From M3007 sp041736625 (GTDB lineage: Bacteria > Bacteroidota > Bacteroidia > Chitinophagales > Saprospiraceae): a DNA stretch of 64,000 nt. The stretch is taken from NCBI GenBank assembly GCA_041736625.1, contig JBGSTG010000044.1, positions 31,017-95,016 of the forward strand. Reading direction: 5' to 3'. The notes beneath the pieces are model-generated. The model was given only the letters and a program-made list of their open reading frames with translations. It made no database searches and was not told the DNA's origin. A program made the translations under genes and the position numbers. Positions 1 through 9,426 of this stretch are shown here, one piece after another; within the stretch, counting starts at the first letter, position 1; the number at the start of each line of letters is the position of its first letter.

Positions 1-62
1 CGGTGTTGGACGAGATTGAAGCGGAATACGCCGGTTACGCCGTGGAACTGGTAACAGCTTGA
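1..62 (+). CDS. C-terminal end of an upstream gene (partial)
   Basis: An open frame enters from the left edge and ends at TGA 60-62, giving a final stretch VLDEIEAEYAGYAVELVTA. That is too short to assign a family. It lies 20 bases upstream of the tRNA nucleotidyltransferase gene on the same strand, so the two may be co-transcribed. The reading frame could also be fortuitous, since only 19 codons are visible. Confidence 0.4.
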   Translation, partial: VLDEIEAEYAGYAVELVTA

Positions 63-82
63 TGCATTTCTGAAATAAAAAC

Positions 83-1507
83 ATGACTTTCTCCATACTG
101 CCGGCAGAACGGAAGGTTTTTGAATTGGTTGCTCAGGCCGCACGCGCGCTCGGGGTGCAGGCCTTTGTTGTAGGCGGTTACGTGCGCGACCGGTTGCTCG
201 GGCGCGCCACCAAAGACATCGACATCGTGTGCGTGGGCGACGGTATCCAGCTCGCCCATCAGGTGGCGTCTATGTTGTATCCCAAACCCAAGGTCGCCGT
301 CTATAGCCGCTTTGGCACCGCAATGCTGCGTTATGACGGGATTGAAGTCGAGTTTGTGGGCGCTCGCAAAGAGAGCTACACCCCCGATAGCCGCAAGCCG
401 GACGTGCGAGAGGGGTCGCTGGAGGACGACCAACACCGCCGCGATTTTACCATCAACGCCCTGGCCGTCGGTTTGAACGAAGACGATTTCGGGCAGATCA
501 TTGATCCATTTGGCGGACTGGCGCATTTGGAACAAAAACGCATCAAGACGCCGCTGGAGCCCGGGCAAACGTTCAGCGACGATCCGTTGCGCATGTTGCG
601 CGCCATTCGTTTCGCCACCCAGCTTGGCTTTTCCATCGATCCGGAGACTTTTCAGGCCATCGGCAGGCACAAACAGCGCATACACATCATTTCAAAAGAA
701 CGCATCGCCACCGAGTTGGAGAAAATCCTGATGGCGCAAAAGCCCTCTGTCGGCTTCACTTTGCTTTTCGACAGCGGCTTGCTCCATCTGGTGCTGCCTG
801 AAGTGGCGGCCCTCCAGGGTGTGGAAGAAAAGTACGGGCGCGCCCACAAAGACAATTTTTACCACACCCTGGAGGTACTCGACAACCTCTGTAAACGCAG
901 CAATAACCTGTGGCTGCGTTGGGCGGCCCTGCTGCACGACATCGCCAAGCCGGTCACCAAGCGCTACCACAAAGACACCGGCTGGACCTTTCACGGGCAC
1001 GAATGGGTGGGCGCGCAAACCACCGTCCCCCGGATTTTCCGCAACCTGCGCCTGTCTCTGGGCGCCGAAATGGAATACGTACAAAAAATGGTGCGCCTGC
1101 ACCAGCGGCCCATCAGCCTCACCAAGGAGGAAGTGACCGACAGCGCCGTGCGCAGACTTTTGTTCGACGCCGGGCCCGAAATCGAAGACCTGTTTATGCT
1201 CTGTGAGTCGGACATTACCACCAAAAACCCGCGCAAGGTGGTGCGGTATCTCGAAGGCTACGAGTTGCTCAAGCAGCGCATCGGTGAAGTTTCCGATGCC
1301 GACCGCCTGCGCTTGTGGCAACCTCCGATCACCGGCGATGTCATTATGCAAACCTTCAACCTGAAACCCTCCCGGGAAGTCGGACTGGTCAAAAACGCCG
1401 TGCGCGAAGCCATTCTGGACGGCGAGATCGAGAACACCTTCGACGCCGCCTACGCCCGGATGCTGGAAGAAGGTAAAAAGATTGGACTTGCCCCCGAACC
1501 CACTTAA
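83..1507 (+). CDS. cca: CCA tRNA nucleotidyltransferase / poly(A) polymerase family, with HD domain
   Basis: This 474-residue cytoplasmic enzyme should add or repair the 3' CCA of tRNAs. The N-terminal nucleotidyltransferase head shows VVGGYVRD near residue 29 and the metal-binding DID near residue 45. The RNA-binding neck follows, with RRDFTINALA and DPLRMLRAIRFA. An HD-type phosphohydrolase domain begins at RWAALLHDIAKP near residue 280. Head plus HD domain is the usual build of class II enzymes in Bacteroidota. The ATG at 83 gives a complete N-terminus; no ribosome-binding site is obvious. A poly(A) polymerase cannot be excluded from sequence alone, but CCA addition is the usual role when a single copy is present. 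Confidence 0.93.
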   Translation: MTFSILPAERKVFELVAQAARALGVQAFVVGGYVRDRLLGRATKDIDIVCVGDGIQLAHQVASMLYPKPKVAVYSRFGTAMLRYDGIEVEFVGARKESYTPDSRKPDVREGSLEDDQHRRDFTINALAVGLNEDDFGQIIDPFGGLAHLEQKRIKTPLEPGQTFSDDPLRMLRAIRFATQLGFSIDPETFQAIGRHKQRIHIISKERIATELEKILMAQKPSVGFTLLFDSGLLHLVLPEVAALQGVEEKYGRAHKDNFYHTLEVLDNLCKRSNNLWLRWAALLHDIAKPVTKRYHKDTGWTFHGHEWVGAQTTVPRIFRNLRLSLGAEMEYVQKMVRLHQRPISLTKEEVTDSAVRRLLFDAGPEIEDLFMLCESDITTKNPRKVVRYLEGYELLKQRIGEVSDADRLRLWQPPITGDVIMQTFNLKPSREVGLVKNAVREAILDGEIENTFDAAYARMLEEGKKIGLAPEPT

Positions 1508-1532
1508 TCTTCAAATTAAACGACCATACCTC

Positions 1533-2051
1533 ATGTCATCCGCGCACAAAAACCTGTCGGAATACAACGACACTACCATGCCCGACGCTTCGGAGTGGCG
1601 CTTCGGCATTGTGGTGTCTGAATGGCACAGCGATGTTACCCACGCCCTCTATCAGGGTTGCTACGACACGCTGGTCAAACACGGCGTCAAATCCGACAAC
1701 ATTTACACCGTGCAGGTGCCGGGCAGCTTCGAACTGCCGCTGGGCGCCCGCCTGCTGAACGCCAAACACAATCCCGACGGCGTCATTTGCCTGGGCTGCG
1801 TCATCCGGGGCGAAACCAGCCACCACGATTACATCAACCAGGCGGTGGCTACCGGGCTGATGCAGCTCAACGTGATGGCGGGCAAACCGTTCGTTTTCGG
1901 GGTGCTGACCCCCGATTCCCTTGAGCAAGCCCTCGAACGCGCCGGCGGCCAACACGGCAACAAAGGCGTGGAGGCCGCTGCCACCGCTATTCGTATGGTG
2001 GCCCTCCGGGAAAAACATCCGGAAGGCAAAAAAGGAATCGGATTCCACTGA
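1533..2051 (+). CDS. ribH: 6,7-dimethyl-8-ribityllumazine synthase
   Basis: Catalyses the penultimate step of riboflavin synthesis, condensing the ribityl-aminouracil with 3,4-dihydroxy-2-butanone 4-phosphate. Family motifs are present: FGIVVSEWH near the N-terminus, VPGSFELP for substrate binding, and GCVIRGETSHHDYI with the catalytic-region histidines. I chose the ATG at 1533 (172 residues, the normal family size). An upstream in-frame ATG at 1482 lies inside the preceding gene and adds a non-conserved extension. The gene overlaps the next one by a single base (TGATG arrangement), which suggests translational coupling with the metallo-hydrolase. Confidence 0.95.
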   Translation: MSSAHKNLSEYNDTTMPDASEWRFGIVVSEWHSDVTHALYQGCYDTLVKHGVKSDNIYTVQVPGSFELPLGARLLNAKHNPDGVICLGCVIRGETSHHDYINQAVATGLMQLNVMAGKPFVFGVLTPDSLEQALERAGGQHGNKGVEAAATAIRMVALREKHPEGKKGIGFH

Positions 2052-2884
2052 TGCTCACGTACCAAAGTATACACACCGGCCACCTGAAGCTCGACGGCGG
2101 CGCCATGTTCGGCATCGTGCCCAAACGCCTGTGGCAAAAGCTGAACCCGCCCGACGAAAACAACCTCTGCACCTGGGCCATGCGCGCCATGCTGGTGCAA
2201 ACCGACGGGCGTAACATACTCATCGATACCGGCATCGGCAACAAGCAGGATGAAAAATTCCGCGGTTTCTTCGAACCCCACGGACCCCAGTCTCTTTTTT
2301 CCTCGCTGGCAGACGCGGGCTTTCAGCGTGAAGACATCACCGATGTGTTCCTCACCCACCTGCACTTCGACCACTGCGGCGGCGCCCTGTGGAAAAATGA
2401 AAACACCGGTCAAACAGAAGTCTCCTTTCCAAACGCCCGGTACTGGACGAACGAACGCCACTGGAAGTGGGCCCTGAACCCCAATGCGCGCGAACAAGCC
2501 TCCTTTCTTCGCGAGAATTTTATGCCGCTGGCCGAACAAGGGAAACTGCACTTTGTCGCCACCAAGCAAAACGCGCCCTTTGCCACCGGTTTTCGGGTGC
2601 GTTTTTTCAACGGACATACAGAAGCCCTCATGGCCCCCGTTTTAGACACCGGCGGTGAGCAGGTTGTTTATTGCGCCGACGCCCTCCCGTCTCAGTGGCA
2701 CGTCGGTATGCCCTACATCATGGCCTACGATGTGCGCCCACTGGTCACGCTTCGCGAAAAGGCGAGCCTGCTGGAGGAAGCGGTGAAAAAACGGTACCGA
2801 TTGTTTCTGGAGCACGATCCGCTCACGGAGTCCATCCTGATACAAAAAGACGACCGGGGCCGCTTTATACCCGTACCTGTTTAA
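2051..2884 (+). CDS. metallo-beta-lactamase-fold hydrolase
   Basis: A 277-residue protein with the MBL signature THLHFDHCGG near residue 100 (HxHxDH), a further zinc-site histidine in FNGHTEA, and later YCADALPSQWH and EHDP segments. This is the pattern of a dinuclear metal hydrolase of the lactonase/glyoxalase II superfamily. No signal peptide is visible, so it should act in the cytoplasm. It is translationally coupled to ribH through a one-base overlap. The substrate is unknown: quorum-quenching lactonases belong to the same superfamily, but the sequence alone does not justify that label. Confidence 0.85.
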   Translation: MLTYQSIHTGHLKLDGGAMFGIVPKRLWQKLNPPDENNLCTWAMRAMLVQTDGRNILIDTGIGNKQDEKFRGFFEPHGPQSLFSSLADAGFQREDITDVFLTHLHFDHCGGALWKNENTGQTEVSFPNARYWTNERHWKWALNPNAREQASFLRENFMPLAEQGKLHFVATKQNAPFATGFRVRFFNGHTEALMAPVLDTGGEQVVYCADALPSQWHVGMPYIMAYDVRPLVTLREKASLLEEAVKKRYRLFLEHDPLTESILIQKDDRGRFIPVPV

Positions 2885-2928
2885 AGACGGTTTTATTTAA
2901 TAACTTTTTTGCCGTAAACCAATGCCTT

Positions 2929-5748
2929 ATGAGAAAATTCACCCTGCTCTGCTGTTTCCTGTTTTTTATCCTGCCCCACATCCTGCCAGCCCAGACACCC
3001 AACCGGGTAACCCTTTCGGGAACGGTGGCCGACACTTCCGGGGCGGAGATCGCCCTGCCGACGGTCATGCTGTTGAACCCCCAGGACTCCACCCTGCTCA
3101 ATTACACGCGCGGAGACGAAAAAGGGCAGTTCGTTTTCAAAAATATCCCCAATAAATCTTACCTCCTCAAGGTATCCTACATCGGCTACATCCCCTTGCA
3201 AGTGGCGGTTGAACCTTCCCCGAACCCGGAAAACAACCTGGGCATGCTCGGCATGAAACCCCTCAACGAACAACTCATGGAGGTGGTGGTGCGCACCGCC
3301 AAGGCGGCCCTCAGCATCCGGGGCGACACGGTGGAGTACGACCCGTCGTCGTTCAAGGTGCCGCCGGGGTCATCGGTCGAGGACCTGCTGCGCCGGTTGC
3401 CCGGCATCGAAGTGGACGCCGAGGGCAACATCAGGGCACAAGGGCAGGATATTCGCAGGGTGTATGTAGACGGTAAGACTTTTTTTGGCGACGACCCCAA
3501 AGCGGCAACCAAAAACCTGGGCGCCGAAACCCTCTCCAAGGTGCAGGTGTACGACGAGGCCAGCGAGCAAACCAAAATAACCGGTATCGACGACGGCAAG
3601 GAAATCAAGGTGATGAACCTCGAACTGAAGGATGAATACAAAAAGGGCAGCTTCGGAAAAGTGACCGGCGCCGTCGGAACCGAAGAACGCCTCGCCGGCC
3701 GGGCCAGCTACAACCGCTTCAACGAGCAGGAGCAGCTCTCCTTCATTGGGTACGGCAACAACATCAACGAAACGGGCGTCAACTGGGAAGATTACGGCGA
3801 GTTTAAGGGACAAGGCGCATTCAGCGACTTTGACAACGGCGACTTCGGCTTCGAGGGCGGCGGCCGTGGGTACTACTTCAGCAGTAGTGGTGGCCCGCTC
3901 AACAACTTCGACGGCCGCGGATTTACCGAAAACTTCGGCGGCGGCGTCAACTACAACTTCGACAACAAAAAAACCAAGGTCAACGCCAGTTATTTTTACA
4001 ACCAGACAGACCTGACGTTCCGCGAATACACCACCCGGAACAATTTTGTAGAAGAAGGCACCTTCACCAACGAAGATACCCTCCGCCAGGACGCCTTCCA
4101 GCGGCGGCACAGCCTGTCCTCCCGCCTGGAGCACGAGATCGACTCGAGCAACAACATCATCGTCAAGGCAAACCTCGCGCTACGAGAAAATGACACCCAA
4201 CAAGCTAAAAGTCAGTATTTTACCGACAACCTCGATATGCCGATCAACCGCCTGCTGACCGCTACCGACAACCTGACTGGCGCCGGCGACCTCACCAGCG
4301 CCGCCATCTTCCGTCACCGTTTCCGGAAAAAAGGGCGGACTTTCGCCGCCAGCGCCGGATTCAACGCCACCGGCAATGACGGAGACGACGACTTGCTGTT
4401 CCAAAACCTGTTCATACGGACTGAAGACCCCTCCGAATTTTTTCGCCAGGACGCCGACGTCGCTAACCGTACCCAACAACTGAAATCCAGCCTGCTGTTT
4501 ACCGAACCCCTTTCCAAAAAATGGTTTGTGGAATCGTTTTACAACTTCAGCCAAACCAACAACCTGGCCGACCGGCAGGTGGAGGACCCAACCCAAAACG
4601 GAGGCGAGCGCATCGATAGCCTGAGTATTTACTACGACAACCAGGTGCTGTACAACCGCCTGGGTTCGGTGGTTCGGTATGCCCACGACGGCCTGAACAT
4701 CGGCATGGGTCTGGCGGCCCAGCAACTGCAGCTCAAGGGCGATTATGCCCGGGGTGAGGGCGAACCTGCGCTGGGTGACCCTGTAAGGCTCGATTTTTTC
4801 AACTGGATACCGTATGCCTCGATGGAATATGAGTTTACGAACAACATGTCCGTTGACTTTGACTACCGGTATTCGGTCAATGAACCATCTTTCACCGACC
4901 TGCAGCCGGTGGCCATCATCACCAACCCGTTGTTTGTGCGCGAAGGAAACCCCGCGCTGGAGCCCGAACGCATGCACAGCATCAACCTGGGCTACAACTA
5001 CTGGAACCCGGCCTCTTTTGCCAATATCGGCGTCCACGGCGGTTTCAACGTGTACGACGAACAGATCGTGTACAACCAGACCGTGGAGTTGATCGACAGC
5101 GTGGGGTTGCGCACCACCACCGCCCCGGCCAATGCAAAGGGCGGTTACGGCTACGACTTCTGGTTTTGGTCCAATTTCCCCATCATCAAAACAAAATTGT
5201 CGGCAGGCATAAACGGCGGTCTCAACGGGCGTCTGGCGCCGGCCTTCGTCAACGACGTAAAAAATGAAACGCGCACCAATGGTGTCGACGGCCGCTTCTC
5301 GCTGAACTACACCCCTTCGAACAAACTGATTCTGAACGGAGGCATCTCTGTCGGACTCGATGACGTGCAGTATTCCATTCAGTCCCAGCAAAACCAGCAG
5401 CTCATCAGCAACAGTGCGTACGCCGGCGTCAAATGGGAGTTTGTTCCCAAAACATTCGTGGAAAGCAACTTTAACTACAACGCCAACCGGAACGACCAGA
5501 CGGGCTTTGAACAAAACGTGCCGATCTGGAATGCTTCGGTGCGCCGGATTTTCGGCCCCAAAAACCGGTGGGAGACCCGGCTGGCTGCCTTCGACCTGCT
5601 CGACCGGCGCGTGAACGTCGTGCAACGAGCCACCCAGAACTATGTGACCACCAGCGTAGCCGAAACCCTGGCCCAGTACTTCATGCTCAGCCTGAGCTAC
5701 AACGTGCGGGGCTTCGAAACCGGCGTGAAAAAACGGGGCTTCTGGTAA
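2929..5748 (+). CDS. outer-membrane beta-barrel protein with carboxypeptidase-like regulatory domain
   Basis: The 939-residue product starts with a signal peptide (MRKFTLLCCFLFFILPHILPA, cleavage after AQ). Residues about 24-115 form a CarboxypepD_reg-like beta-sandwich (VTLSGTVADTSG, KVSYIGY). A TonB-receptor plug follows, with LLRRLPGIEVDAEG and RRVYVDGKTFFGDDP. The rest is a long barrel rich in alternating aromatic and polar strands. This is the OMP_b-brl_3 family typical of Bacteroidota. The frame stays open upstream to 2671, but that part lies inside the hydrolase gene and has no signal peptide, so the ATG at 2929 is preferred. The neighbouring GLPGLI gene is a frequent companion. The transported substrate is unknown. 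Confidence 0.9.
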   Translation: MRKFTLLCCFLFFILPHILPAQTPNRVTLSGTVADTSGAEIALPTVMLLNPQDSTLLNYTRGDEKGQFVFKNIPNKSYLLKVSYIGYIPLQVAVEPSPNPENNLGMLGMKPLNEQLMEVVVRTAKAALSIRGDTVEYDPSSFKVPPGSSVEDLLRRLPGIEVDAEGNIRAQGQDIRRVYVDGKTFFGDDPKAATKNLGAETLSKVQVYDEASEQTKITGIDDGKEIKVMNLELKDEYKKGSFGKVTGAVGTEERLAGRASYNRFNEQEQLSFIGYGNNINETGVNWEDYGEFKGQGAFSDFDNGDFGFEGGGRGYYFSSSGGPLNNFDGRGFTENFGGGVNYNFDNKKTKVNASYFYNQTDLTFREYTTRNNFVEEGTFTNEDTLRQDAFQRRHSLSSRLEHEIDSSNNIIVKANLALRENDTQQAKSQYFTDNLDMPINRLLTATDNLTGAGDLTSAAIFRHRFRKKGRTFAASAGFNATGNDGDDDLLFQNLFIRTEDPSEFFRQDADVANRTQQLKSSLLFTEPLSKKWFVESFYNFSQTNNLADRQVEDPTQNGGERIDSLSIYYDNQVLYNRLGSVVRYAHDGLNIGMGLAAQQLQLKGDYARGEGEPALGDPVRLDFFNWIPYASMEYEFTNNMSVDFDYRYSVNEPSFTDLQPVAIITNPLFVREGNPALEPERMHSINLGYNYWNPASFANIGVHGGFNVYDEQIVYNQTVELIDSVGLRTTTAPANAKGGYGYDFWFWSNFPIIKTKLSAGINGGLNGRLAPAFVNDVKNETRTNGVDGRFSLNYTPSNKLILNGGISVGLDDVQYSIQSQQNQQLISNSAYAGVKWEFVPKTFVESNFNYNANRNDQTGFEQNVPIWNASVRRIFGPKNRWETRLAAFDLLDRRVNVVQRATQNYVTTSVAETLAQYFMLSLSYNVRGFETGVKKRGFW

Positions 5749-5801
5749 CCGATTGTTGCATCTGCTACGACGCACGCAAGACTTCCAAACAACTGCACAA
5801 C

Positions 5802-6569
5802 ATGAAACTGCCGCTCCTTTTCCTATCCCTCCTCCTGCTCGCCCTGCCGACCCTTGCGCAGGAATTGCCCGCCGATGGGCAAGCCGGTCACGTGCGTTTC
5901 CTCATTACCCACAACTGGACCAAAAAAATGGCCTCGCTGGACTATATGAGCGAGCAAAGCAGGCAAAAAGCACAATACATGTGGGGCAGCCGCTCGGAGT
6001 GGAAAGAATACATGGAAATGTATTTTTCCCCCGACGCCTCACTTTACTTCCTCTCGGAAGAGAGCCCCGACCCCGACCTGGAAACCTATTCCTGGAAAAA
6101 GGATGCCTACTTTATTCGGCGTGATTTTGCCGGCGCCCGCCAGTCCGACCTGCTCACCCTCACCGGCAAAACCTACCTGGTGGACGACTCGCTGCGGTGC
6201 CCCGCCTGGAAAATCCTGAACGATTTGAAAGAGGTAGCCGGTCACGTGTGCATGAGCGCTTCGTGGGTAGATACGCTAAAGGGCCAGACGATGCTGGCCT
6301 GGTTCGCTTTGGATATTCCATCGAGTGCCGGCCCGGAGCGCCTGTGCGGACTACCGGGCATGATCCTGGAAATCGACATCAACAACGGCGCGCTGGTGAT
6401 AGCCGCCGACAAGATCGACTTCTACCCGGTGGATGCCGGAAAGCTGGCATTGCCTTCCAAGCCCAAAGGAAAAAAGATCAGCGAGGCGGAATATCAGTCC
6501 ATACTGGCCAAATACATAGCCGAGAAACGCGAAAACCAGGAGCCCTGGTTTTGGGGATTGCGTTATTAG
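5802..6569 (+). CDS. GLPGLI family protein
   Basis: A secreted 255-residue protein: signal peptide MKLPLLFLSLLLLALPTLAQ, then a beta-rich domain carrying the family hallmark GPERLCGLPGMILEIDINNG around residues 178-200, close to the canonical GLPGLILE. The family is almost confined to Bacteroidota and its biochemical role is unknown. It lies 53 bases after the outer-membrane barrel on the same strand, the usual arrangement, and so probably works at the periplasmic or outer-membrane face with it. The ATG at 5802 is chosen because it starts the signal peptide. Its stop overlaps the convergent thiolase stop by four bases. Confidence 0.88.
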   Translation: MKLPLLFLSLLLLALPTLAQELPADGQAGHVRFLITHNWTKKMASLDYMSEQSRQKAQYMWGSRSEWKEYMEMYFSPDASLYFLSEESPDPDLETYSWKKDAYFIRRDFAGARQSDLLTLTGKTYLVDDSLRCPAWKILNDLKEVAGHVCMSASWVDTLKGQTMLAWFALDIPSSAGPERLCGLPGMILEIDINNGALVIAADKIDFYPVDAGKLALPSKPKGKKISEAEYQSILAKYIAEKRENQEPWFWGLRY

Positions 6570-7780
6570 GCTTTTTCCAAAACAACGGCGTACCCTTGCC
6601 CGACACCGATGCACATGGCAACGAGGGCGTAGCGGCCGTTGCGGCGTTTCAGTTCGCGCGCGGCGGCCAGGGTGATCCGGGCGCCCGACATGCCCAGCGG
6701 ATGACCCAGCGCGATGGCGCCGCCGTTGGGGTTTAGCCGCTCATCGTCGTCTTCCAGGCGCAACTGGCGGGTACAAGCCAGCACCTGGGCAGCGAATGCT
6801 TCGTTTAGCTCCAGTACGTCCATGTCCGCCAGTGTTAATCCGGCCTTCGCCAGCGCTTTCCGGCTTGCCTCGACAGGCCCGATGCCCATGATGCGTGGCT
6901 CCACACCCACTACGGCCGATGCCACTACACGAGCACACGGCGTAAGGCTGTGCATCCGGCAGGCGGCTTCCGACGCGAGGAGCAGGGCGGCTGCGCCGTC
7001 GTTCAAACCGGAGGCGTTACCGGCGGTCACCGTTCCGTTTTTGCGAAATGCGGGTTTCAGTTTGCCCAACCCCTCCATGGAGGTGTCCGGCTTGATGAAC
7101 TCGTCGTGTTCCATGAACACAGGGTCGCCTTTCCGCTGGGGGATGGGCACCGGGGCTATTTCCTCGGCCAAAATGCCGTTTTCGCGCGCTTTGGCCGCTT
7201 TTTGCTGGCTGCGCAGCGCAAACCGGTCCTGGTCTTCGCGACTGATCCCGTACATATCCACCAGATTTTCTGCGGTTTCGCCCATCGCCTCTGTTCCATA
7301 CAGTTCCTGCATAAACGGGTTGACGAAGCGCCACCCGAAACTGGAGTCGTACAGCTGGGCGTCGTTTCCAAACGGTTTGCTGCTCTTGCTCATCACGTAC
7401 GGCCCGCGGGTCATGTGCTCCACGCCGCCGGCGACGAACAACTGGCCATCGCCCGACTGGATCGCACGCACTGCGTGAATTACAGCCGACATCCCGCTGG
7501 CGCACAAGCGGTTGACCGTTTCCCCTGGAACGGTGTACGGTATGCCGGCCAGCAACAGTGCCATGCGGGCGACGTTGCGGTTGTCCTCGCCGGCTTGATT
7601 GGCGCAACCCAGGATTACTTCATCCAATTGAGCCGGATCGAGCGTCGGCAGGCGCAGGAGTAGCTGCTGCAGGACGTGGGCAGCCAGGTCGTCGGTGCGG
7701 ACGGCCGCCAATGTGCCGCCAAAGATGCCGATGGGGGAACGCACACCATCGATCAGGTATGCCGTTTGGGCGTATGCCAT
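6566..7780 (-). CDS. acetyl-CoA C-acyltransferase (thiolase)
   Basis: A 404-residue thiolase for beta-oxidation or aromatic degradation, cleaving 3-oxoacyl-CoA to acetyl-CoA plus a shortened acyl-CoA. It has the nucleophile motif NRLCASGMSAV (near residue 90), the NEAFAAQ motif, and the C-terminal NPNGGAIALGHPLGMSGAR with the second catalytic region. The start at 7780 (MAYAQTAYLIDGVRSPIG) matches the normal family N-terminus; the longer frame upstream is not conserved. The internal wording resembles 3-oxoadipyl-CoA thiolases (PcaF/PaaJ), but no aromatic pathway genes are adjacent, so the substrate is left open. It converges on the GLPGLI gene. Confidence 0.93.
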   Translation of the reverse strand: MAYAQTAYLIDGVRSPIGIFGGTLAAVRTDDLAAHVLQQLLLRLPTLDPAQLDEVILGCANQAGEDNRNVARMALLLAGIPYTVPGETVNRLCASGMSAVIHAVRAIQSGDGQLFVAGGVEHMTRGPYVMSKSSKPFGNDAQLYDSSFGWRFVNPFMQELYGTEAMGETAENLVDMYGISREDQDRFALRSQQKAAKARENGILAEEIAPVPIPQRKGDPVFMEHDEFIKPDTSMEGLGKLKPAFRKNGTVTAGNASGLNDGAAALLLASEAACRMHSLTPCARVVASAVVGVEPRIMGIGPVEASRKALAKAGLTLADMDVLELNEAFAAQVLACTRQLRLEDDDERLNPNGGAIALGHPLGMSGARITLAAARELKRRNGRYALVAMCIGVGQGYAVVLEKA

Positions 7781-7803
7781 AGGGTAGTTTTTGTTATTTC
7801 CGG

Positions 7804-7811
7804 CAAAGGTA
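7804..7811 (-). promoter_or_regulatory. -7 promoter element TACCTTTG for the thiolase
   Basis: On the minus strand TACCTTTG fits the Bacteroidota consensus TAnnTTTG and lies 23 bases upstream of the thiolase ATG. No clear TTG/TTTG -33 box is visible at 19-21 bases. A TAATTTTG on the plus strand at 7836-7843 may likewise serve the divergent haloperoxidase-like gene. Confidence 0.4.
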
Positions 7812-7924
7812 TGCGCATTGTATGGAAGGATGTGGTAATTTTGGCCTGGTTTTTGACGATTGTACCTTATTCGCGGTAGTGCCATCCCAAAAACACACCG
7901 AACTTTCCTAATAATTTTTTTCGC

Positions 7925-9361
7925 ATGCGCAAACTTCTATTCTCGGCGGCCCTTGCCGTTCTGGCAGCCTCCGTTCTTTTTCAAAGCTGCAGCGACGCTG
8001 AATCGGTTAATTTGACCGAGTCGTCCCTGCACGACTTCGACAACAGCGTTTATTTGAGTTGGAACGAACTGGTGCTTGAGTTGGACCGGTATGCCTCCGG
8101 ATATCGCCCAAGTCCGGCGCCCAGGGCCACCGCCTATCTGGGGCTGGCGGCTTATGAAGCGGTAGTAACGGCCATCCCGGAAAACAACTCCTTGCAGGCA
8201 TACATGCCGGGACTGCAAGTGCCGCAACCCGATGCAAACGCCGGGTATCACTGGCCGGCCGTGGTCAATGAGTTGTACGCATACCTGCTGCGGCGCTTTT
8301 TCTTTCATCTGGAAGTGGACAATGCTGCGCTTTACCAAAAAATCGAACAAACGCGTCAACAGAATCTCGCGGGGTACGCGTCGGTTGCTTCCAAGGAGGT
8401 ATTGGATCGCTCGATCGAATACGCTCAACGCGTGGGACTGGCGGTGTATGACTGGAGTGCGACCGATCTGGTTGCGCACAACGCCTTTCTGAATCCCCAG
8501 CCGGACACGTACACGCCACCCGCCGGCCAAGGCTTGTGGAAGCCCACTACCCCCGATTTTGGCAGGGCCCTGTTCCCCTATTGGGGTCAAGCCCGCACGT
8601 TTGCTTTGCCGGATCAGGAAAAACTCGCCCGCCCGCCGCTGCCCTACAGCCGCCTCAGCGGTTCGCTGTACTACACCCAACACCTGGAGGTATACAACAC
8701 GGTGAACCTCGTCAAAACCGGCAACGACGCATTTGCAGAAGAGGGCCGCTGGGTTGCTATTTTCTGGAGCGACGACATCCCGAGACTCACCTTTTCGCCC
8801 GCCATGCGTATGATTTCCGTGCTCAACCAACTGGTCGAACGCGAGGAGCTGGATATGGCGGAATGCGCCGAAATGTATGCGAAAATGGGGCTGGCCCTGA
8901 ACGACGCCTGCGTTTCGGTGTGGTTCTCCAAATACCATTACAACACCGAAAGACCGATCGACTACATTCGGGACGTCATTGCAAAAGAAAATCAGGAAGC
9001 GGCGAACTGGAATACTTACCTCGACAATCCGTTCACAGGCGCAAAGGGCATCAACCCCAGTTTCCCGGCGTACCCGTCCGGCCATTCGGGTTTTGCGGGC
9101 GCCGGCTCCCGAATTTTATCCTCCTTCTTTGAGTACAACGACAAGTACCCGGGAACTTACGTTTTCACCGATCTGTCGCACATAGACCGAACGGAATTCA
9201 ACGGCACGCCCCGTACCTGCGCTTCGTTCAGGGAGTTGGGCGACGAGAAGGCCTTTGCCCGCATCCCCCTGGGCGTGCACGTGCGTATGGACTGTGTGGA
9301 GGGACTCCGGTTGGGTGAAAACGCCGCTCAACGGGTGCTGGAGCTCCCGTGGAAAAAGTAG
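7925..9361 (+). CDS. vanadium-dependent haloperoxidase-like PAP2 lipoprotein
   Basis: The 478-residue product begins with a lipoprotein signal (hydrophobic stretch ending in LFQSC, Cys22). The C-terminal PAP2 domain keeps all three phosphate/vanadate-binding motifs: K336-x6-RP (K, then ERP), PSGH at 384-387, and R446-x5-H452-x3-D456. These are shared by vanadium haloperoxidases and acid phosphatases. The length and the helical N-terminal half (TAYLGLAAYEAV) fit the haloperoxidase branch common in Bacteroidota. The protein should be anchored in the inner or outer membrane facing outward. Whether it oxidises halide or hydrolyses phosphate cannot be decided from sequence. A strong hairpin terminator follows directly. 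Confidence 0.82.
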   Translation: MRKLLFSAALAVLAASVLFQSCSDAESVNLTESSLHDFDNSVYLSWNELVLELDRYASGYRPSPAPRATAYLGLAAYEAVVTAIPENNSLQAYMPGLQVPQPDANAGYHWPAVVNELYAYLLRRFFFHLEVDNAALYQKIEQTRQQNLAGYASVASKEVLDRSIEYAQRVGLAVYDWSATDLVAHNAFLNPQPDTYTPPAGQGLWKPTTPDFGRALFPYWGQARTFALPDQEKLARPPLPYSRLSGSLYYTQHLEVYNTVNLVKTGNDAFAEEGRWVAIFWSDDIPRLTFSPAMRMISVLNQLVEREELDMAECAEMYAKMGLALNDACVSVWFSKYHYNTERPIDYIRDVIAKENQEAANWNTYLDNPFTGAKGINPSFPAYPSGHSGFAGAGSRILSSFFEYNDKYPGTYVFTDLSHIDRTEFNGTPRTCASFRELGDEKAFARIPLGVHVRMDCVEGLRLGENAAQRVLELPWKK

Positions 9362-9365
9362 CGAT

Positions 9366-9410
9366 AAAAAAGGTTCTCCGTTTCTGTGTTTGAACGGAGA
9401 ACCCTTTTTT
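9366..9410. terminator. bidirectional rho-independent terminator
   Basis: An 11-bp perfect stem (GGTTCTCCGTT at 9372-9382 pairing with AACGGAGAACC at 9393-9403) has a 10-base loop. It is flanked by six A residues on the left and six T residues on the right. It sits between the convergent haloperoxidase-like and thioredoxin-fold genes and can end transcripts from both sides. Confidence 0.9.
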
Positions 9411-9426
9411 CGACCATCCACCGCGC

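Noticed and set aside
2051..2884. A quorum-quenching lactonase
   Set aside because: The HxHxDH motif only proves the metallo-beta-lactamase fold; no lactonase-specific context or signal synthase is present.
6566..6569. A frameshift joining the GLPGLI and thiolase genes
   Set aside because: The genes are convergent and both end normally; the four-base overlap of stop codons is simple tight packing.
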